Shown: positions 54,159 to 63,616, counted from the first letter of the stretch. The stretch: 64,000 nucleotides of DNA from Planctomycetaceae bacterium (GCA_016794985.1 JAEUIQ010000075.1:171440-235439), one strand, 5' to 3'. Notes: a model not told the origin generated them from the sequence alone. A program made the numbers and translations.

Positions 54159-55592
54159 GTGTCGGACGAGAAAATAAGTAATGCAAATTCGGAGCTTGTT
54201 GACCATTCCAATTCTTCCGCACCCGAACCAGTTTCGAACGAAATTGCGGGTCGAACCGGACTCCACTGGCCTCTGTCGACGCTGATGGCTTGGGTTTTGG
54301 GACCCGTTGCTTGTGTGGTCGTTGCCAACCAAATCGTTGGCGGACTGACATTTCGACCGCTACCAGTTACCTCCGCAATCCAGGCGGGGGCCGTGACCAC
54401 AGGTCTACTATTTCTGCTCATGTACTTGCCATTGTGGTGGTTGTTTAATGCCACCGGGTTGCGACTTGCTGCCCGAATGTCTGTGATCTTCGTCGTATCG
54501 CTGTTGTTCACGTGTGTCTTGTCGCCTCGGTTTATTCTCTCGGCGTGGGGAAGTATTTTTTTGCTTGCCATACCTTTTTGTGTCTTCAGCAACCGGATTG
54601 TCGTGTTACAAAACCGATCCGGCGCAGTTTGGGCCTCGGTCACGATGTTGTTGACCGTTGGCTTGCATACGGTGTGGATGGAACTTTGGCCGTCCTCCGA
54701 ATTGCGGCGACTGAGGGAATTACGAACTGAATTTCCTCTAGACAATATCGCCGACCGTATCGAACGATTAGGCCGCGCACCAGAGAGTTCGGCAAGTTTG
54801 TCGACTCAGGGCCGACAATTGCAGCAGCGACTACAGATTGCTTACGACCAGCAACCGACGTATTCTCCTTTTCACTCGCCAAAATTGGTTCATGACGCGC
54901 AGTTCGAACGGTTTGTTCGGTCGCCCGGTTTTGGCCCAATTCGGATGAATCCGCGATGGATCCGACTTTGGGCGAAGCCAAAGTCACTAGCGGAATCCAA
55001 GGCGTTTCAAGGCGGTTCGTCCGGTGAGCGAAGCGACTACGATTTTGATTTCGCGAGCACGTTTAGGATTCTTTCGTTAGAACCAAGCGAATCAGCCGAA
55101 AAACTCACGCCGGCGACCAGCCATGTGTGGACTTTCTGGGATTTCTTGCACCCAACAACATTGGGTGAAGCATTTGGCCCGCAAGCGTTTGTTGGCTTCA
55201 GAGCCCACAGTGTCACTTATACGCAGTCGGTGTTGTTTGAATCGGAACGTTTTGAACTAGAAAAGCTCGAATTGATCGGTCTGCTCATGCATGATGTTCC
55301 GGTTGTTTACGAAATCGATGGCTTGCCGAACATGGAATCGATCGTTGCGGGTGACATGGCGACTCGGGAGTTAAACACATTTGAGTCGGAGAGTCTTCAG
55401 AAACTTCGCGATGGCGAATCCATCGTAATCGAGCGAGATGGGCCGATGCTAAAAATGGTGGGTGCTCTGCCGGCAATTGAGCAATGCCATGATTGCCACC
55501 AATCCAAGTCGGGAGAGATTTTGGGGGCGCTCAGCTACGTTTTTCGGCCAAGTGCTCGAAGACCACAGAGTTTCCAGGATTCTCAGGACTAG
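54159..55592 (+). CDS. Membrane protein with C-terminal CXXCH heme-type motif, copy 1
   Basis: A 477-residue protein. About five membrane helices lie between residues 40 and 175, followed by a soluble region. It contains ELRRLRELRTEFPLDNI, HDAQFERFVRSPGFG, WDFLHPTTLGEAFG and LELIGLLMHDVPVVYEID. Near the end is IEQCHDCHQSKSGEILGAL, with CXXCH at 443-447. The motif plus 'G-E-I-L-G-A' resembles the end of DUF3365/Tll0287-type heme domains, so a covalently bound heme on the outer face is likely. A tandem paralogue follows. I do not recognise the family as a whole. Confidence 0.7.
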   Translation: MSDEKISNANSELVDHSNSSAPEPVSNEIAGRTGLHWPLSTLMAWVLGPVACVVVANQIVGGLTFRPLPVTSAIQAGAVTTGLLFLLMYLPLWWLFNATGLRLAARMSVIFVVSLLFTCVLSPRFILSAWGSIFLLAIPFCVFSNRIVVLQNRSGAVWASVTMLLTVGLHTVWMELWPSSELRRLRELRTEFPLDNIADRIERLGRAPESSASLSTQGRQLQQRLQIAYDQQPTYSPFHSPKLVHDAQFERFVRSPGFGPIRMNPRWIRLWAKPKSLAESKAFQGGSSGERSDYDFDFASTFRILSLEPSESAEKLTPATSHVWTFWDFLHPTTLGEAFGPQAFVGFRAHSVTYTQSVLFESERFELEKLELIGLLMHDVPVVYEIDGLPNMESIVAGDMATRELNTFESESLQKLRDGESIVIERDGPMLKMVGALPAIEQCHDCHQSKSGEILGALSYVFRPSARRPQSFQDSQD

Positions 55593-55604
55593 AATTGATT
55601 GCCG

Positions 55605-56885
55605 ATGAGTAAGATCAAGGGGGCCGTTCATCCTGCTGACACAACCGGGAGTTCGTTAGTCCTGTGGCTGGTCGTGTTCGTTGCTTGCTTGGCAATGGCC
55701 ATCCTTTGCATGCATGGCATGGTTCGTGTAACTTCTCCGCTGAGTCAATATCTGGTCGTAGCGAGCATCAACGTTTTCTTTAGCTATTTGTTGTTGTACT
55801 TGCCGTTGCGTTGGCTGTTTTCTTCCGGACGAATCCATGGGGCAATTCGCGTTCTAATCCTTGCGTTAGGTTCAACACTCGCGGCGATTCTGTTTGTAGA
55901 TCTGCAGCTCCATATTTGTCTTTGGGCTAGCGTTATGATCGTTTCGATGTTAAGTCTACTTCCTTTCACACAATTCGAGGTGACGAAACGACCTAGAAAC
56001 GCCTACCTCGCCGCAACAAGTATACTTCTTGCCGTTGGCTTGTTTAAGTTGCTGATCGCGTTTTCTCCGCCGTCAGAACTACGACGTCTTGTCGAGCTTC
56101 GCGTTGAATTTCCGGTGGTTGATATTGGATACCGGATCGAAAAATTAAAAAAGCAGGAGAGATCGCAGGCCGCCCTGGCAAAAGAAGCGGCCGAAATGCA
56201 GCAGAGCCTTCAAACATTTTACGACGGAGAGGATGCTGCGTTGTCTTTTCCGTTCCGTGATCGACTGAAGTTAATTCACGACGCTCAGTTCGAGCAATTT
56301 GTACGCTCTCCCCAGTTCGGAGTCGGTCGGCTCAATCGACGAGAAGTTCGATACGTTGAAGAACGACGACATTGGGGGCATGTGAATGTTTCTGAAGATA
56401 CACCTCTCTCTCGTTGGCCATTCGTTGCGATTCACCTAAATTCATTCATAGATTTTCTTGATCCGACAACATTGGGCGAAAAGATGGAGACAAACCAGTA
56501 TCTTCGATTCAAATCACATCGAATCGCAATTAAACCGAGATCGATTGAAGCTCCCAAGACTTATACCCTTGAACGGCTCGAACTGATTGGGCTGCTGCTT
56601 CATGAAGGACCGGTTGTCTACGTAACGCATGATCTCCCAGACATGTCGACCATTTCGTCCGGCGAGATAACGACTAGAGCAATGAGTTCGTTCGAGTCCG
56701 ATGCCTTGGTAAGGATCTTAGGTGGAGAATCGTTGGTGGTCGAAAATGAAGGTGAAAATTTGAGGATGGTCGGTGCTCTTCGTGCAATCGATCAATGCAT
56801 CGACTGTCATCAAGTCAAATCGGGGGAACTGTTGGGGGCGTTCAGTTACGAGTACCGTTTGAAGCAGCGGGGCAGAGTCCGATAG
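55605..56885 (+). CDS. Membrane protein with C-terminal CXXCH heme-type motif, copy 2
   Basis: A 426-residue paralogue of the preceding gene, 12 bp downstream on the same strand; the ATG at 55605 is used. It keeps the membrane region (about 18-150), PSELRRLVELRVEFPVVDI, HDAQFEQFVRSPQFG, FLDPTTLGE, LERLELIGLLLHEGPVVYV and IDQCIDCHQVKSGELLGAF, with CXXCH at 398-402. The loop between the HDAQFE and FLDPTT blocks is shorter than in copy 1. A recent duplication forming a two-gene operon is likely. The function is unknown; an electron-transfer or redox-sensing role is inferred from the heme motif. Confidence 0.7.
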   Translation: MSKIKGAVHPADTTGSSLVLWLVVFVACLAMAILCMHGMVRVTSPLSQYLVVASINVFFSYLLLYLPLRWLFSSGRIHGAIRVLILALGSTLAAILFVDLQLHICLWASVMIVSMLSLLPFTQFEVTKRPRNAYLAATSILLAVGLFKLLIAFSPPSELRRLVELRVEFPVVDIGYRIEKLKKQERSQAALAKEAAEMQQSLQTFYDGEDAALSFPFRDRLKLIHDAQFEQFVRSPQFGVGRLNRREVRYVEERRHWGHVNVSEDTPLSRWPFVAIHLNSFIDFLDPTTLGEKMETNQYLRFKSHRIAIKPRSIEAPKTYTLERLELIGLLLHEGPVVYVTHDLPDMSTISSGEITTRAMSSFESDALVRILGGESLVVENEGENLRMVGALRAIDQCIDCHQVKSGELLGAFSYEYRLKQRGRVR

Positions 56886-57330
56886 CGGTTTGATACTGGA
56901 GCGAAAGATCGTCGAAACGGCTGACTCCGATCGGCTTCGCTTGAAACGGACTACTCTTCGACCCCACGAATATTCGTGACCATTCACGCGATTGATGGCC
57001 AAACCTGGGTTTGGTGCGTTTCGCGAGTCGCCTTGCCGTAGTTCACACGTCCACTCGAGCATAAGCCGGTCGCTCGTTCTTATTCGGTTTATCAAGCGAC
57101 TCGCTCCACGTCCTCTATTCTACACGAATGGTTACATGTTTTCTTACCTCCAATTTCTTACCAAACCAATTTGCTCCGTCATCGAAAATCGTCGGTTCAC
57201 CAGTATGGCTAAATCGCAGACCGCCTATTTTGACATTTTGCTTTAATTCGTCTTGATCCGAAGCGACATTTTTTGGTAGGAGCCCGTTTGTTGGGCCGAT
57301 TTTTTGCCGATTGCGATTAGGGAACTGAAC
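56886..57330. other. Gap with no recognised gene
   Basis: 445 bp between the heme-motif pair and the sulfotransferase. A minus-strand frame at 57115-57336 ends in a protein-like stretch (DDGANWFGKKLEVRKH) without a recognisable domain; it may be a remnant. The stretch just before 57331 carries aggga, the ribosome site of the sulfotransferase. Confidence 0.4.
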
Positions 57331-58149
57331 ATGCACGATTTATGGTTTCACGTCCATGTGCCGAAGGCGGGTGGCTCGACTTTACGACAATTGATGAATC
57401 GGAACTTCGGCAAAGGCTACTACAATTCCGTGTCACTCTTGGAGTCAAAACAGTACACTCGGCAGGACGTTTGGGAAATCGCCAAGTCCCAGCCTTGGCT
57501 CCGCTGCATGTCCGACCACAAGTTGTCTTTGGATCTACCGTACGACTTTCCTGACGCAGCGGTTCATGCGTATGCATTTGTTCGCGACCCCGTTGATCGT
57601 TACATTTCGCGGTACTTCTACCATCGCAATGCCGACATCGAATGCGCGGCCAAAACAGCCAGCGATTTCCGGGAGTTCATCAACTACGAATTGGTCGAAG
57701 GCCACGTCGAGCCCCACGTCCGCAGCCAGCTGTGCTTCCTGAATCAAGGTCGCGCATTGGATGATTTGAGCGTTGTCGAACAAGCTCTGGAAACCAAGCG
57801 AGCTTTTTTGTTTCCGGTGGAGCGATTCGACGAAGCCGCCGTTTGTTTGGAAGCCATGTTCCCGCAAACGTTTCGCGATCTGTCGTACGTCCGAGTGAAC
57901 CAAGCAGAGCGAACGTATCCGGTCGACGACGAGACGATGGCGATCCTAGGTCAGCGTTTAGCGGACGATCGCCCTTTGTACGATTTGGCCTGCCAGGAAC
58001 TGGAACGCTGCATCGAGCAATGTTTCCCCTATCGCGAAGACTTCGACATTGCACTTCGCGACTTTCAAGCACGAGGCGTCGTGCGGCGCGACAACTTTAA
58101 TCCATTGTTTTTGGAACGCGGATTTCCGGCTCAAAAAGCTGCCGCTTAG
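57331..58149 (+). CDS. Sulfotransferase family 2-type protein
   Basis: A 272-residue protein with both PAPS-binding elements. VHVPKAGGSTLRQ has the 5'-phosphosulfate loop at 11-17, and FVRDPVDRYISRYFYH (83-98) is the 3'-phosphate-binding segment with Arg and Ser. No membrane anchor is present. It would transfer sulfate from PAPS to a carbohydrate or protein hydroxyl. The ATG at 57331 has aggga upstream; nine extra in-frame residues are discounted. It is a single gene, consistent with the sulfated-polymer chemistry of planctomycetes. Confidence 0.85.
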   Translation: MHDLWFHVHVPKAGGSTLRQLMNRNFGKGYYNSVSLLESKQYTRQDVWEIAKSQPWLRCMSDHKLSLDLPYDFPDAAVHAYAFVRDPVDRYISRYFYHRNADIECAAKTASDFREFINYELVEGHVEPHVRSQLCFLNQGRALDDLSVVEQALETKRAFLFPVERFDEAAVCLEAMFPQTFRDLSYVRVNQAERTYPVDDETMAILGQRLADDRPLYDLACQELERCIEQCFPYREDFDIALRDFQARGVVRRDNFNPLFLERGFPAQKAAA

Positions 58150-58197
58150 TAGCCCGTCACGCGATGCTGTGAAGTATTCTTGGTTGAATGCGTTCCG

Positions 58198-58283
58198 TAC
58201 TTGTGTCGGCCTTTCCGGCATTTTCTGGACTAGATGTCACTCTGGCCGGTGGCTCACGCACACCGGCTAGTGGATTGTCATAG
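58198..58283. repeat. Dispersed intergenic repeat, fourth copy
   Basis: tacttgtgtcggcctttccggc, then cactctggccggtggctcacgc, acaccggctag. It is shortened relative to the 2561-2880 units (no ttcggcccattcgggcc part). It lies in the gap 58150-58496, which also holds a short satellite of ctcttca(c/t) at 58472-58507 reaching the 3' end of the next gene, and a gctcgcgagc palindrome near 58457. Confidence 0.7.
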
Positions 58284-58496
58284 CTTAGTTTTAGGGTTGC
58301 GGAACTCGTCCAGAGTTTCGAATCGCACTAAAATCTCCAAAAGTCTGGACAACTTCCTCGTCGACATGTGACCCTAATTCTTAGCTGTGACAATCCGCTA
58401 GGCTAACATACGGCTGGCCCCTTGGGCCGAAGGCACGCCTGTGCGCTGGAAATTGCTCGCGAGCGTTATTGCTCTTCACTCTTCACTCTTCATTCT

Positions 58497-60932
58497 TCAC
58501 TCGTCACGCCCAGCACCACGACACAACACCCGCTCGATCACCTCGTATGCTTCGTTTCTATTCGCTTCGGGAAAAGAATGGCCGGTTTCTGGGTAACGGA
58601 TGATCAGTTCGTCCTTGGCGTTGAATAGCGAATAGACTTCTTGCGCGGCGGTTTCGACTTGGCGGACGCCGGTCACCTCAAAGTTGTCGTCATGGATTGG
58701 CGAACACGAGTAGAACGTTCGCGGAGCCAACGCCGCGACGACTTCGTAAAAGTCGAACGGGACTTGATCGGGATCACTCTGGAAAACATCTTTCATCCAC
58801 GGCATGTAGCGGTCTTGCGCCCAGTTTTCCAGCTTCTGGCCTTCGTAATAATGGTGGAACGGCGTCCAACCACAACTAGTCACGACCACCTTTAATCTAG
58901 GATCGAACGCGGCGACAAACATGGCATTGTGGCCACCTAGCGAATGGCCGATCACGCCCAAGCGATCCGCATCAACGTCAGCGCGCTCGCACAACAAGTC
59001 CACGGCTCGCATGTGATTGAACACTCCAGTCATCGTCCCACTGACGTATCGATCCGAATCAAAATCGTATTCGCTCAGCTCACCAAACGAGGGATAGTCG
59101 GGGGCCAAAACGACATAACCCAGCGTTGCCAGTTCGTGGGCATAGATTCGATCCGGTTTGCCCTCAAAGCCGACATCGATTTTCCCGAGATCAGAAGTCT
59201 GGTGCAGTGCCAAGATGGCCGGTGCTCGAGGTTGCAGACATGGAGTATCCGGCAAGTACAAGTGGGCCGGGACACGATTGCCTGGTTCGGAGGCGTAAGT
59301 CAAGTGAACTCGGGTGTAACCGTCGAATCGCTCGCGTGTCACTTCTTGGACATCCAAAGGGCATCGGACACTGCGATCAGGTAGTGGACCCATCATTTGC
59401 TGCATCCCCGCCAAGATGGCGGTTCGCCGACGCTCCCAGTCGGTCGTAGATCGAATGGCAACCTCGTGGCCTTCATCGTCTAAAACATACATCAAGCGTT
59501 GGTGATCGTAACCGGACGGCAGCAACACCTGCTGAGATAACTCGTTGCGTAGCCGCTTTATGGTGCCTGCTTGGTTGGTGACGGTTCCGCAGATTTTGTT
59601 TTCTAATCCCGCTTGCCATGGGCTTGGCAGACCATAGTAAACCATGGCGGCGCCGCCCTCGTATCCACCTTCTTGGAGAATTCGTTCGGATGGAATGTAG
59701 GCCATCACATCATTGGCATACGCGGCCACCCATGTTTTTTCGGGGCCTAATGCTTGCTTGAGTCGCAAAGCATAATCGACCACAACTTCTCCCGAGAGAA
59801 ACACCCATGTAGGCCCATCGCCCAACTGCCAAGTTTGAGTTCCATACGGATATTCCTGCACAATTGCACCGCCTGCCTCGACTTGTTCCAAGAGCCGTAC
59901 CGCGCGAGCCACTTCGTAGCGACTGGGTTTGGGCTCCGCGTCCGACTCGACAGCAGCGACAATTGCTTTCAGGGATTCGACCGTCGGAACTGCCGAGAAT
60001 GGCAAAGGGATGTCTTCTTGTGCAATCGCAATAGGACCACGCAGCGGATAGGTTCTTGTTTCGATGGCGGCTTGGACCGAGTCCGCCAGTGCCCGGCCGT
60101 AGTTTTGAGCCAATTCAAGTTCACGGCGCGGCAGTGGGTTTTGGTCTCCGCCGCAACCAGCGAAGAACATCGCTTGGCACTTTGGAAACCGTGTTTCTAG
60201 TTCGACTTGAGCGAAACCTGGCCAGTCGCCGCACCACATTTGGTCGCTCAGCGTGGTGGCATGACAGGCGTAACCAAACACGAGCCCTCGTACATCATGG
60301 TTCGAGTCGCGCAATACGAGGATTGGAACATCGTGATCCACGGGACCGACCAGTTGCCCGGTCGCTCGACGCTCGGTGACTTCAGGTTCGGGGTTATTGC
60401 GTCGGTTCACGGCAATCGAGCAAAGACCAGTGGCCCAGCCGACTTGCATCGGCTCCGGGCTGTCGGCGGCATCTTGGGCCAATTTCACCAGCTTGTCTTC
60501 CAAGTTTCGAGTGTACGCTTGGACCCATTGTCGTTGTTGGACGTCAAGCGGGTACATGCCTAACAATAGTGTGCCCACAACAGGTCCGCTGTGAGTATGG
60601 GAAGTGCATAAAGCGACTCGCGAACGTTCCCAACCGGCTTCGGCCTTCAGTCGCTGATGAATACGTTGAGCGAAGTCTCGGTCAATACCTAGCAGATCGA
60701 GCGTGATCAGTAGCACACGACCGCCGACTTCGTCTTCCAGAACTAGGGCTTTGGCCCACAAGTCATGGATCTTGCCTTCCGCGGGCCTGGTCCGTGCCGC
60801 ATAACCCGCCATCCACATCGGTTCGATTGGCGTGATAGCTTCGCGCGCTAAACCCGCCTTCCATTGTGCACAGCAATTTCCTGAAGTTGTAAAAAGTACG
60901 GCCAAGACAACCCAGCGAATCAACGGTGGCAT
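58497..60932 (-). CDS. Secreted ceramidase-like and alpha/beta-hydrolase fusion protein
   Basis: The ATG at 60932 has agagga upstream and gives an 811-residue protein with a signal peptide (IRWVVLAVLFTTSGNCCAQ). The N-terminal part (about 22-430) matches the neutral/alkaline ceramidase-like fold: GLAREAITPIEPMWMAGY, LITLDLLGI, CTSHTHSGP (zinc-ligand His pair in 110-117), YACHATT and FFAGCGGDQNP. The C-terminal part (about 480-811) is an alpha/beta hydrolase (ALHQTSDLGK, Ser664 in GVIGHSLGGHNA, PETGHSFP). Both modules look complete. The fusion could cleave two bonds of one amphiphilic substrate; that is inference. Confidence 0.85.
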   Translation of the reverse strand: MPPLIRWVVLAVLFTTSGNCCAQWKAGLAREAITPIEPMWMAGYAARTRPAEGKIHDLWAKALVLEDEVGGRVLLITLDLLGIDRDFAQRIHQRLKAEAGWERSRVALCTSHTHSGPVVGTLLLGMYPLDVQQRQWVQAYTRNLEDKLVKLAQDAADSPEPMQVGWATGLCSIAVNRRNNPEPEVTERRATGQLVGPVDHDVPILVLRDSNHDVRGLVFGYACHATTLSDQMWCGDWPGFAQVELETRFPKCQAMFFAGCGGDQNPLPRRELELAQNYGRALADSVQAAIETRTYPLRGPIAIAQEDIPLPFSAVPTVESLKAIVAAVESDAEPKPSRYEVARAVRLLEQVEAGGAIVQEYPYGTQTWQLGDGPTWVFLSGEVVVDYALRLKQALGPEKTWVAAYANDVMAYIPSERILQEGGYEGGAAMVYYGLPSPWQAGLENKICGTVTNQAGTIKRLRNELSQQVLLPSGYDHQRLMYVLDDEGHEVAIRSTTDWERRRTAILAGMQQMMGPLPDRSVRCPLDVQEVTRERFDGYTRVHLTYASEPGNRVPAHLYLPDTPCLQPRAPAILALHQTSDLGKIDVGFEGKPDRIYAHELATLGYVVLAPDYPSFGELSEYDFDSDRYVSGTMTGVFNHMRAVDLLCERADVDADRLGVIGHSLGGHNAMFVAAFDPRLKVVVTSCGWTPFHHYYEGQKLENWAQDRYMPWMKDVFQSDPDQVPFDFYEVVAALAPRTFYSCSPIHDDNFEVTGVRQVETAAQEVYSLFNAKDELIIRYPETGHSFPEANRNEAYEVIERVLCRGAGRDE

Positions 60933-61136
60933 GGTTAGTCCTCTGCGACGGAAGTGGGACGACGGGAATTTCAACTGCTATTTCATCGTAGCAGAAAACG
61001 GCTCGGAGGTTCTTGTTTTGGAGTCTGTCGATTGACGAACAATCGGCTAGGGTTCTACAATGCACGGTGTCCATTCTAGCGACGTTGGTGGCGCTGGAGG
61101 TCACAGACAAGCCTGCCGAATCTTCGGAAGATCCCT

Positions 61137-61361
61137 ATGCCAATTTACGAATACCGTTGTCAGAAGTGCCATGCTGAATTCGAACTCTTGGTGCGTGGCA
61201 GTGAAAAGCCCGAATGCCCCCAGTGCGAATCTGCGAAATTGGAACGCCGCTTGAGTGTTGTGGCCGCGCCGGGTTCGGGGGGCAGCGATCCCCTGCCATC
61301 GTCGGGCGGCATGTGCGGACGGCCGCAATGTGCGATGGGCGGGTGTCAGGGACTCAACTAA
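61137..61361 (+). CDS. FmdB-type zinc-ribbon protein
   Basis: A 74-residue protein beginning MPIYEYRCQKCHAEFE, the invariant start of FmdB/CxxC zinc-ribbon regulators. The four zinc ligands are CQKC (8-11) and CPQC (27-30). The tail is Gly/Ser-rich and ends with extra Cys residues (GMCGRPQCAMGGCQG). The function of the family is uncertain; FmdB was named as a regulator of formamidase. It lies 38 bp before the AhpD-like gene and is probably co-transcribed. Confidence 0.9.
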   Translation: MPIYEYRCQKCHAEFELLVRGSEKPECPQCESAKLERRLSVVAAPGSGGSDPLPSSGGMCGRPQCAMGGCQGLN

Positions 61362-61399
61362 CTTAGCCTTCAACTTCAATACGGACTACGGAACGAATC

Positions 61400-61924
61400 A
61401 TGGAAAATCTAGAAAAACTGCGCAGCCTGTTATCCGAATCCACAAAAGACATGCGGCTCAATTTAAGTAGCGTGCTCAGCGGCGATGGCTTGACCGAACA
61501 GCAACGCTGGACGGTGGGCCTGTGTGCGGCATACTTCTTGCGTTGTCGGACGCTGAGCGATGCGCTGATCGCGGATGCGGGCGACCGGTTGGATGCGGCT
61601 CATGTTGAAGACGCGAAGGCCGCGGCCGCTATCATGGCAATGAACACGGTCTATTATCGCTCGAAGCATCAGATCAATTTGCCAGCGTACGAAACAATGC
61701 GGGCCAGTTTGCGGATGAACCGCATGGTCAAGCCGGCAACCGATAAAGGCGTCTTCGAGTTGTGCTCGATGGCCTGCGCTTCTCTGGCCGGATGCGAAGC
61801 TTGCCTGAAGTCTCATGAAGCCAGTTTGCGAAAAGAAGGCTTTTCGGAATCGCAAGTTCACGAAACGATTCGCATTGCCGCAGCGATCAACGGATTCGTC
61901 GTGGGGTATGAAGCGGAGCGTTGA
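61400..61924 (+). CDS. AhpD-like alkylhydroperoxidase/carboxymuconolactone decarboxylase-fold protein
   Basis: A 174-residue protein of the AhpD family. The catalytic CXXC is GCEACLKSHE (Cys132, Cys135, His139), preceded by the helix CSMACASLAGC. The N-terminal helical repeat (VGLCAAYFLRCRTLSDAL) also fits AhpD. AhpD reduces AhpC using lipoamide, but no ahpC is in the window. Its stop codon abuts the 15-bp minisatellite that begins at 61922. It probably shares a transcript with the FmdB-type gene. Confidence 0.88.
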   Translation: MENLEKLRSLLSESTKDMRLNLSSVLSGDGLTEQQRWTVGLCAAYFLRCRTLSDALIADAGDRLDAAHVEDAKAAAAIMAMNTVYYRSKHQINLPAYETMRASLRMNRMVKPATDKGVFELCSMACASLAGCEACLKSHEASLRKEGFSESQVHETIRIAAAINGFVVGYEAER

Positions 61925-62146
61925 TTGGCAGTGAAATGGTTGGCAGAGGAATGGTTGGCAGAGGAATGATTGGCAGAGGAATGATTGGCAGAGGAATGAT
62001 TGGCAGAGGAATGGTTGGCAGAGGAATGGTTGGCAGAGGAATGATTGGTGGAGGAATGATTGGTGGAGGAATGGTTGGTGGAGGAATGGTTGGTGGAGGA
62101 ATGGTTGGCAGTGGAATGGTTGGCAGAGGAATGATTGGCGGAGGAA
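61922..62146. repeat. Minisatellite, 15 copies of a 15-bp unit
   Basis: Exactly 15 units of the form tgrttggyrgwggaa run without interruption, with two-base variants grouped (ggcagagg in units 2-8 and 14, ggtggagg in 9-12). Both strands are open throughout: plus reads (M-I/V-G-R/G-G)n, minus reads (N-H-S-S/T-A/T)n. It starts at the ahpD-like stop and ends 221 bp before the peptidase start. The rest of the gap to 62366 holds only the peptidase leader. Confidence 0.95.
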
Positions 62147-62366
62147 TCGCGTGCTAAAGTTTTTGTGGCCGTGAGCGTGACGATTTTGGGTTCGTCGTCG
62201 AGTCTTGCTGAGTCCGTTTCTCGATCAGAATATTCCCTTGCCATCCATTCCTCTGCCAACGCTTCCACTAGTGCAATTCAACTCTATTACAACTAACATT
62301 ATTATTGCGGCGCTGTCCGTGGAACGAATTTTGTTGACGTTGGCTACATTGAGGTTGGGACGCGGA

Positions 62367-63551
62367 ATGACACGATATTGGGTTGGGTTAACGAAGTTTG
62401 TGCGTTTGGGCGTGATCGTCGGTTGTGTATGGTCCGCCATAGAAGCGGTTAGTTTTGCTCAAGAAGCCCAAGGGTCAGAAGGCGGAACTGTCGCCCAGGA
62501 GGCAGCTGCAGAACCACCGTTGGTGAAACTGGGTGAATACGAATTCACGATCAAGTATTCCTTGGCTTGCACTCCAGTCACGGCTCAAGGGAGTACCGGA
62601 ACCTGTTGGAGTTTTTCGACCAATTCGTTTCTCGAGTCGGAACTCATGCGCCAAGGTTACCCAGCGGTGCGGCTGTCCGAGATGTACGCCGTGCGGAATA
62701 TCTACCAAGACAAATCCATGAACTACGTTCTGCGGCAAGGTAAAGCGAACTTTGGCGAAGGCGCTCTGGCGCATGACTATATCAATGCAGCAGCGCGTCA
62801 CGGTGTCATGCCGTACGATGTTTATTCGGGGAAGCAAAGTCCCGGTGACCCACACAATCATGGCGAAATGGTAGCGTTGTTGACCGGAATGGTGGAAAGT
62901 GTTGTTAAGCTGAAGCGCCCCAGTCCCAAATGGCAATTGGCTTTTCAAGGAATCTTGGATACGTATTTGGGTAAAGTCCCCACGGAATTTGAATTTAATG
63001 GTCAAGTTCACACAGCCCAGAGTTTGGCGGCGCAATTCAACTTTGAGAAGGACGATTACATCAGCTTGACCTCGTTTATGCATCATCCGTTTTACGAACC
63101 ATTTGTATTGGAGATTCCCGACAACTATTCGAACGGTCAGTTTCTCAATGTTCCGATCGACGAATTGGTGGCGACGATCGACAAGGCGTTGGCAATGGGC
63201 TACACGGTCACTTGGGACGGAGACGTCAGTGAACGTAGTTTTGCGGCCAACAGCGGGCTCGCCATTCTGCCAGCCGAAGGACGGGAAGAATCCTTGCAGT
63301 CGCCTGGCCCCGAGATGGCGGTCACGCAAGAAATGCGGCAAGATACTTTTTTGAGCTACGAGACGACGGACGATCACCTGATGCACTTGGTGGGCATGGC
63401 TCACGATCAAAACGGTACCAAGTACTACTTAATTAAGAACTCGTGGGGCGAAGTTGGACCGCTGGGCGGGCAATTGATGATGTCCGAAGCCTACGTGCGG
63501 CTGAAGACTGTTTCGATACTGCTGCATAAAGATGTGTTGCAGGCGGAGTAG
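62367..63551 (+). CDS. Secreted C1-family (papain/bleomycin-hydrolase-like) cysteine peptidase
   Basis: The ATG at 62367 gives a 394-residue protein with a signal peptide (LTKFVRLGVIVGCVWSAIEAVSFAQ); a longer frame from 62205 starts just after the minisatellite and is discounted. Catalytic residues of the C1 family are present: Gln74 and Cys80 in TAQGSTGTCWSFS, His in DDHLMHLVGMAHD, and Asn in LIKNSWGE. ALAHDYINAAARHGVMPYDVY and the overall layout match the C1B (aminopeptidase C/bleomycin hydrolase) branch, which is normally cytosolic; here it is exported. A perfect 8-bp hairpin follows at 63596. Confidence 0.85.
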   Translation: MTRYWVGLTKFVRLGVIVGCVWSAIEAVSFAQEAQGSEGGTVAQEAAAEPPLVKLGEYEFTIKYSLACTPVTAQGSTGTCWSFSTNSFLESELMRQGYPAVRLSEMYAVRNIYQDKSMNYVLRQGKANFGEGALAHDYINAAARHGVMPYDVYSGKQSPGDPHNHGEMVALLTGMVESVVKLKRPSPKWQLAFQGILDTYLGKVPTEFEFNGQVHTAQSLAAQFNFEKDDYISLTSFMHHPFYEPFVLEIPDNYSNGQFLNVPIDELVATIDKALAMGYTVTWDGDVSERSFAANSGLAILPAEGREESLQSPGPEMAVTQEMRQDTFLSYETTDDHLMHLVGMAHDQNGTKYYLIKNSWGEVGPLGGQLMMSEAYVRLKTVSILLHKDVLQAE

Positions 63552-63595
63552 CCGTTGCCGAGCCACCGCCAAGTTGGCAGCACTGAACACGGCCC

Positions 63596-63616
63596 CAACC
63601 GAGTTCATCTCGGTTG
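63596..63616 (+). terminator. Hairpin after the C1 peptidase gene
   Basis: caaccgag-ttcat-ctcggttg is a perfect 8-bp stem with a 5-nt loop, 45 bp after the stop codon. No T-run follows. Confidence 0.45.

Noticed and set aside
57115..57336. 73-codon minus-strand frame with a protein-like C-terminus
   Set aside because: Possible gene remnant, but no recognisable domain and it overlaps the leader of the sulfotransferase gene.
61858..62268. Long Asn-His-Ser repeat protein on the minus strand, and its plus-strand counterpart
   Set aside because: Both frames are a by-product of the 15-bp minisatellite and lack non-repeat domains.
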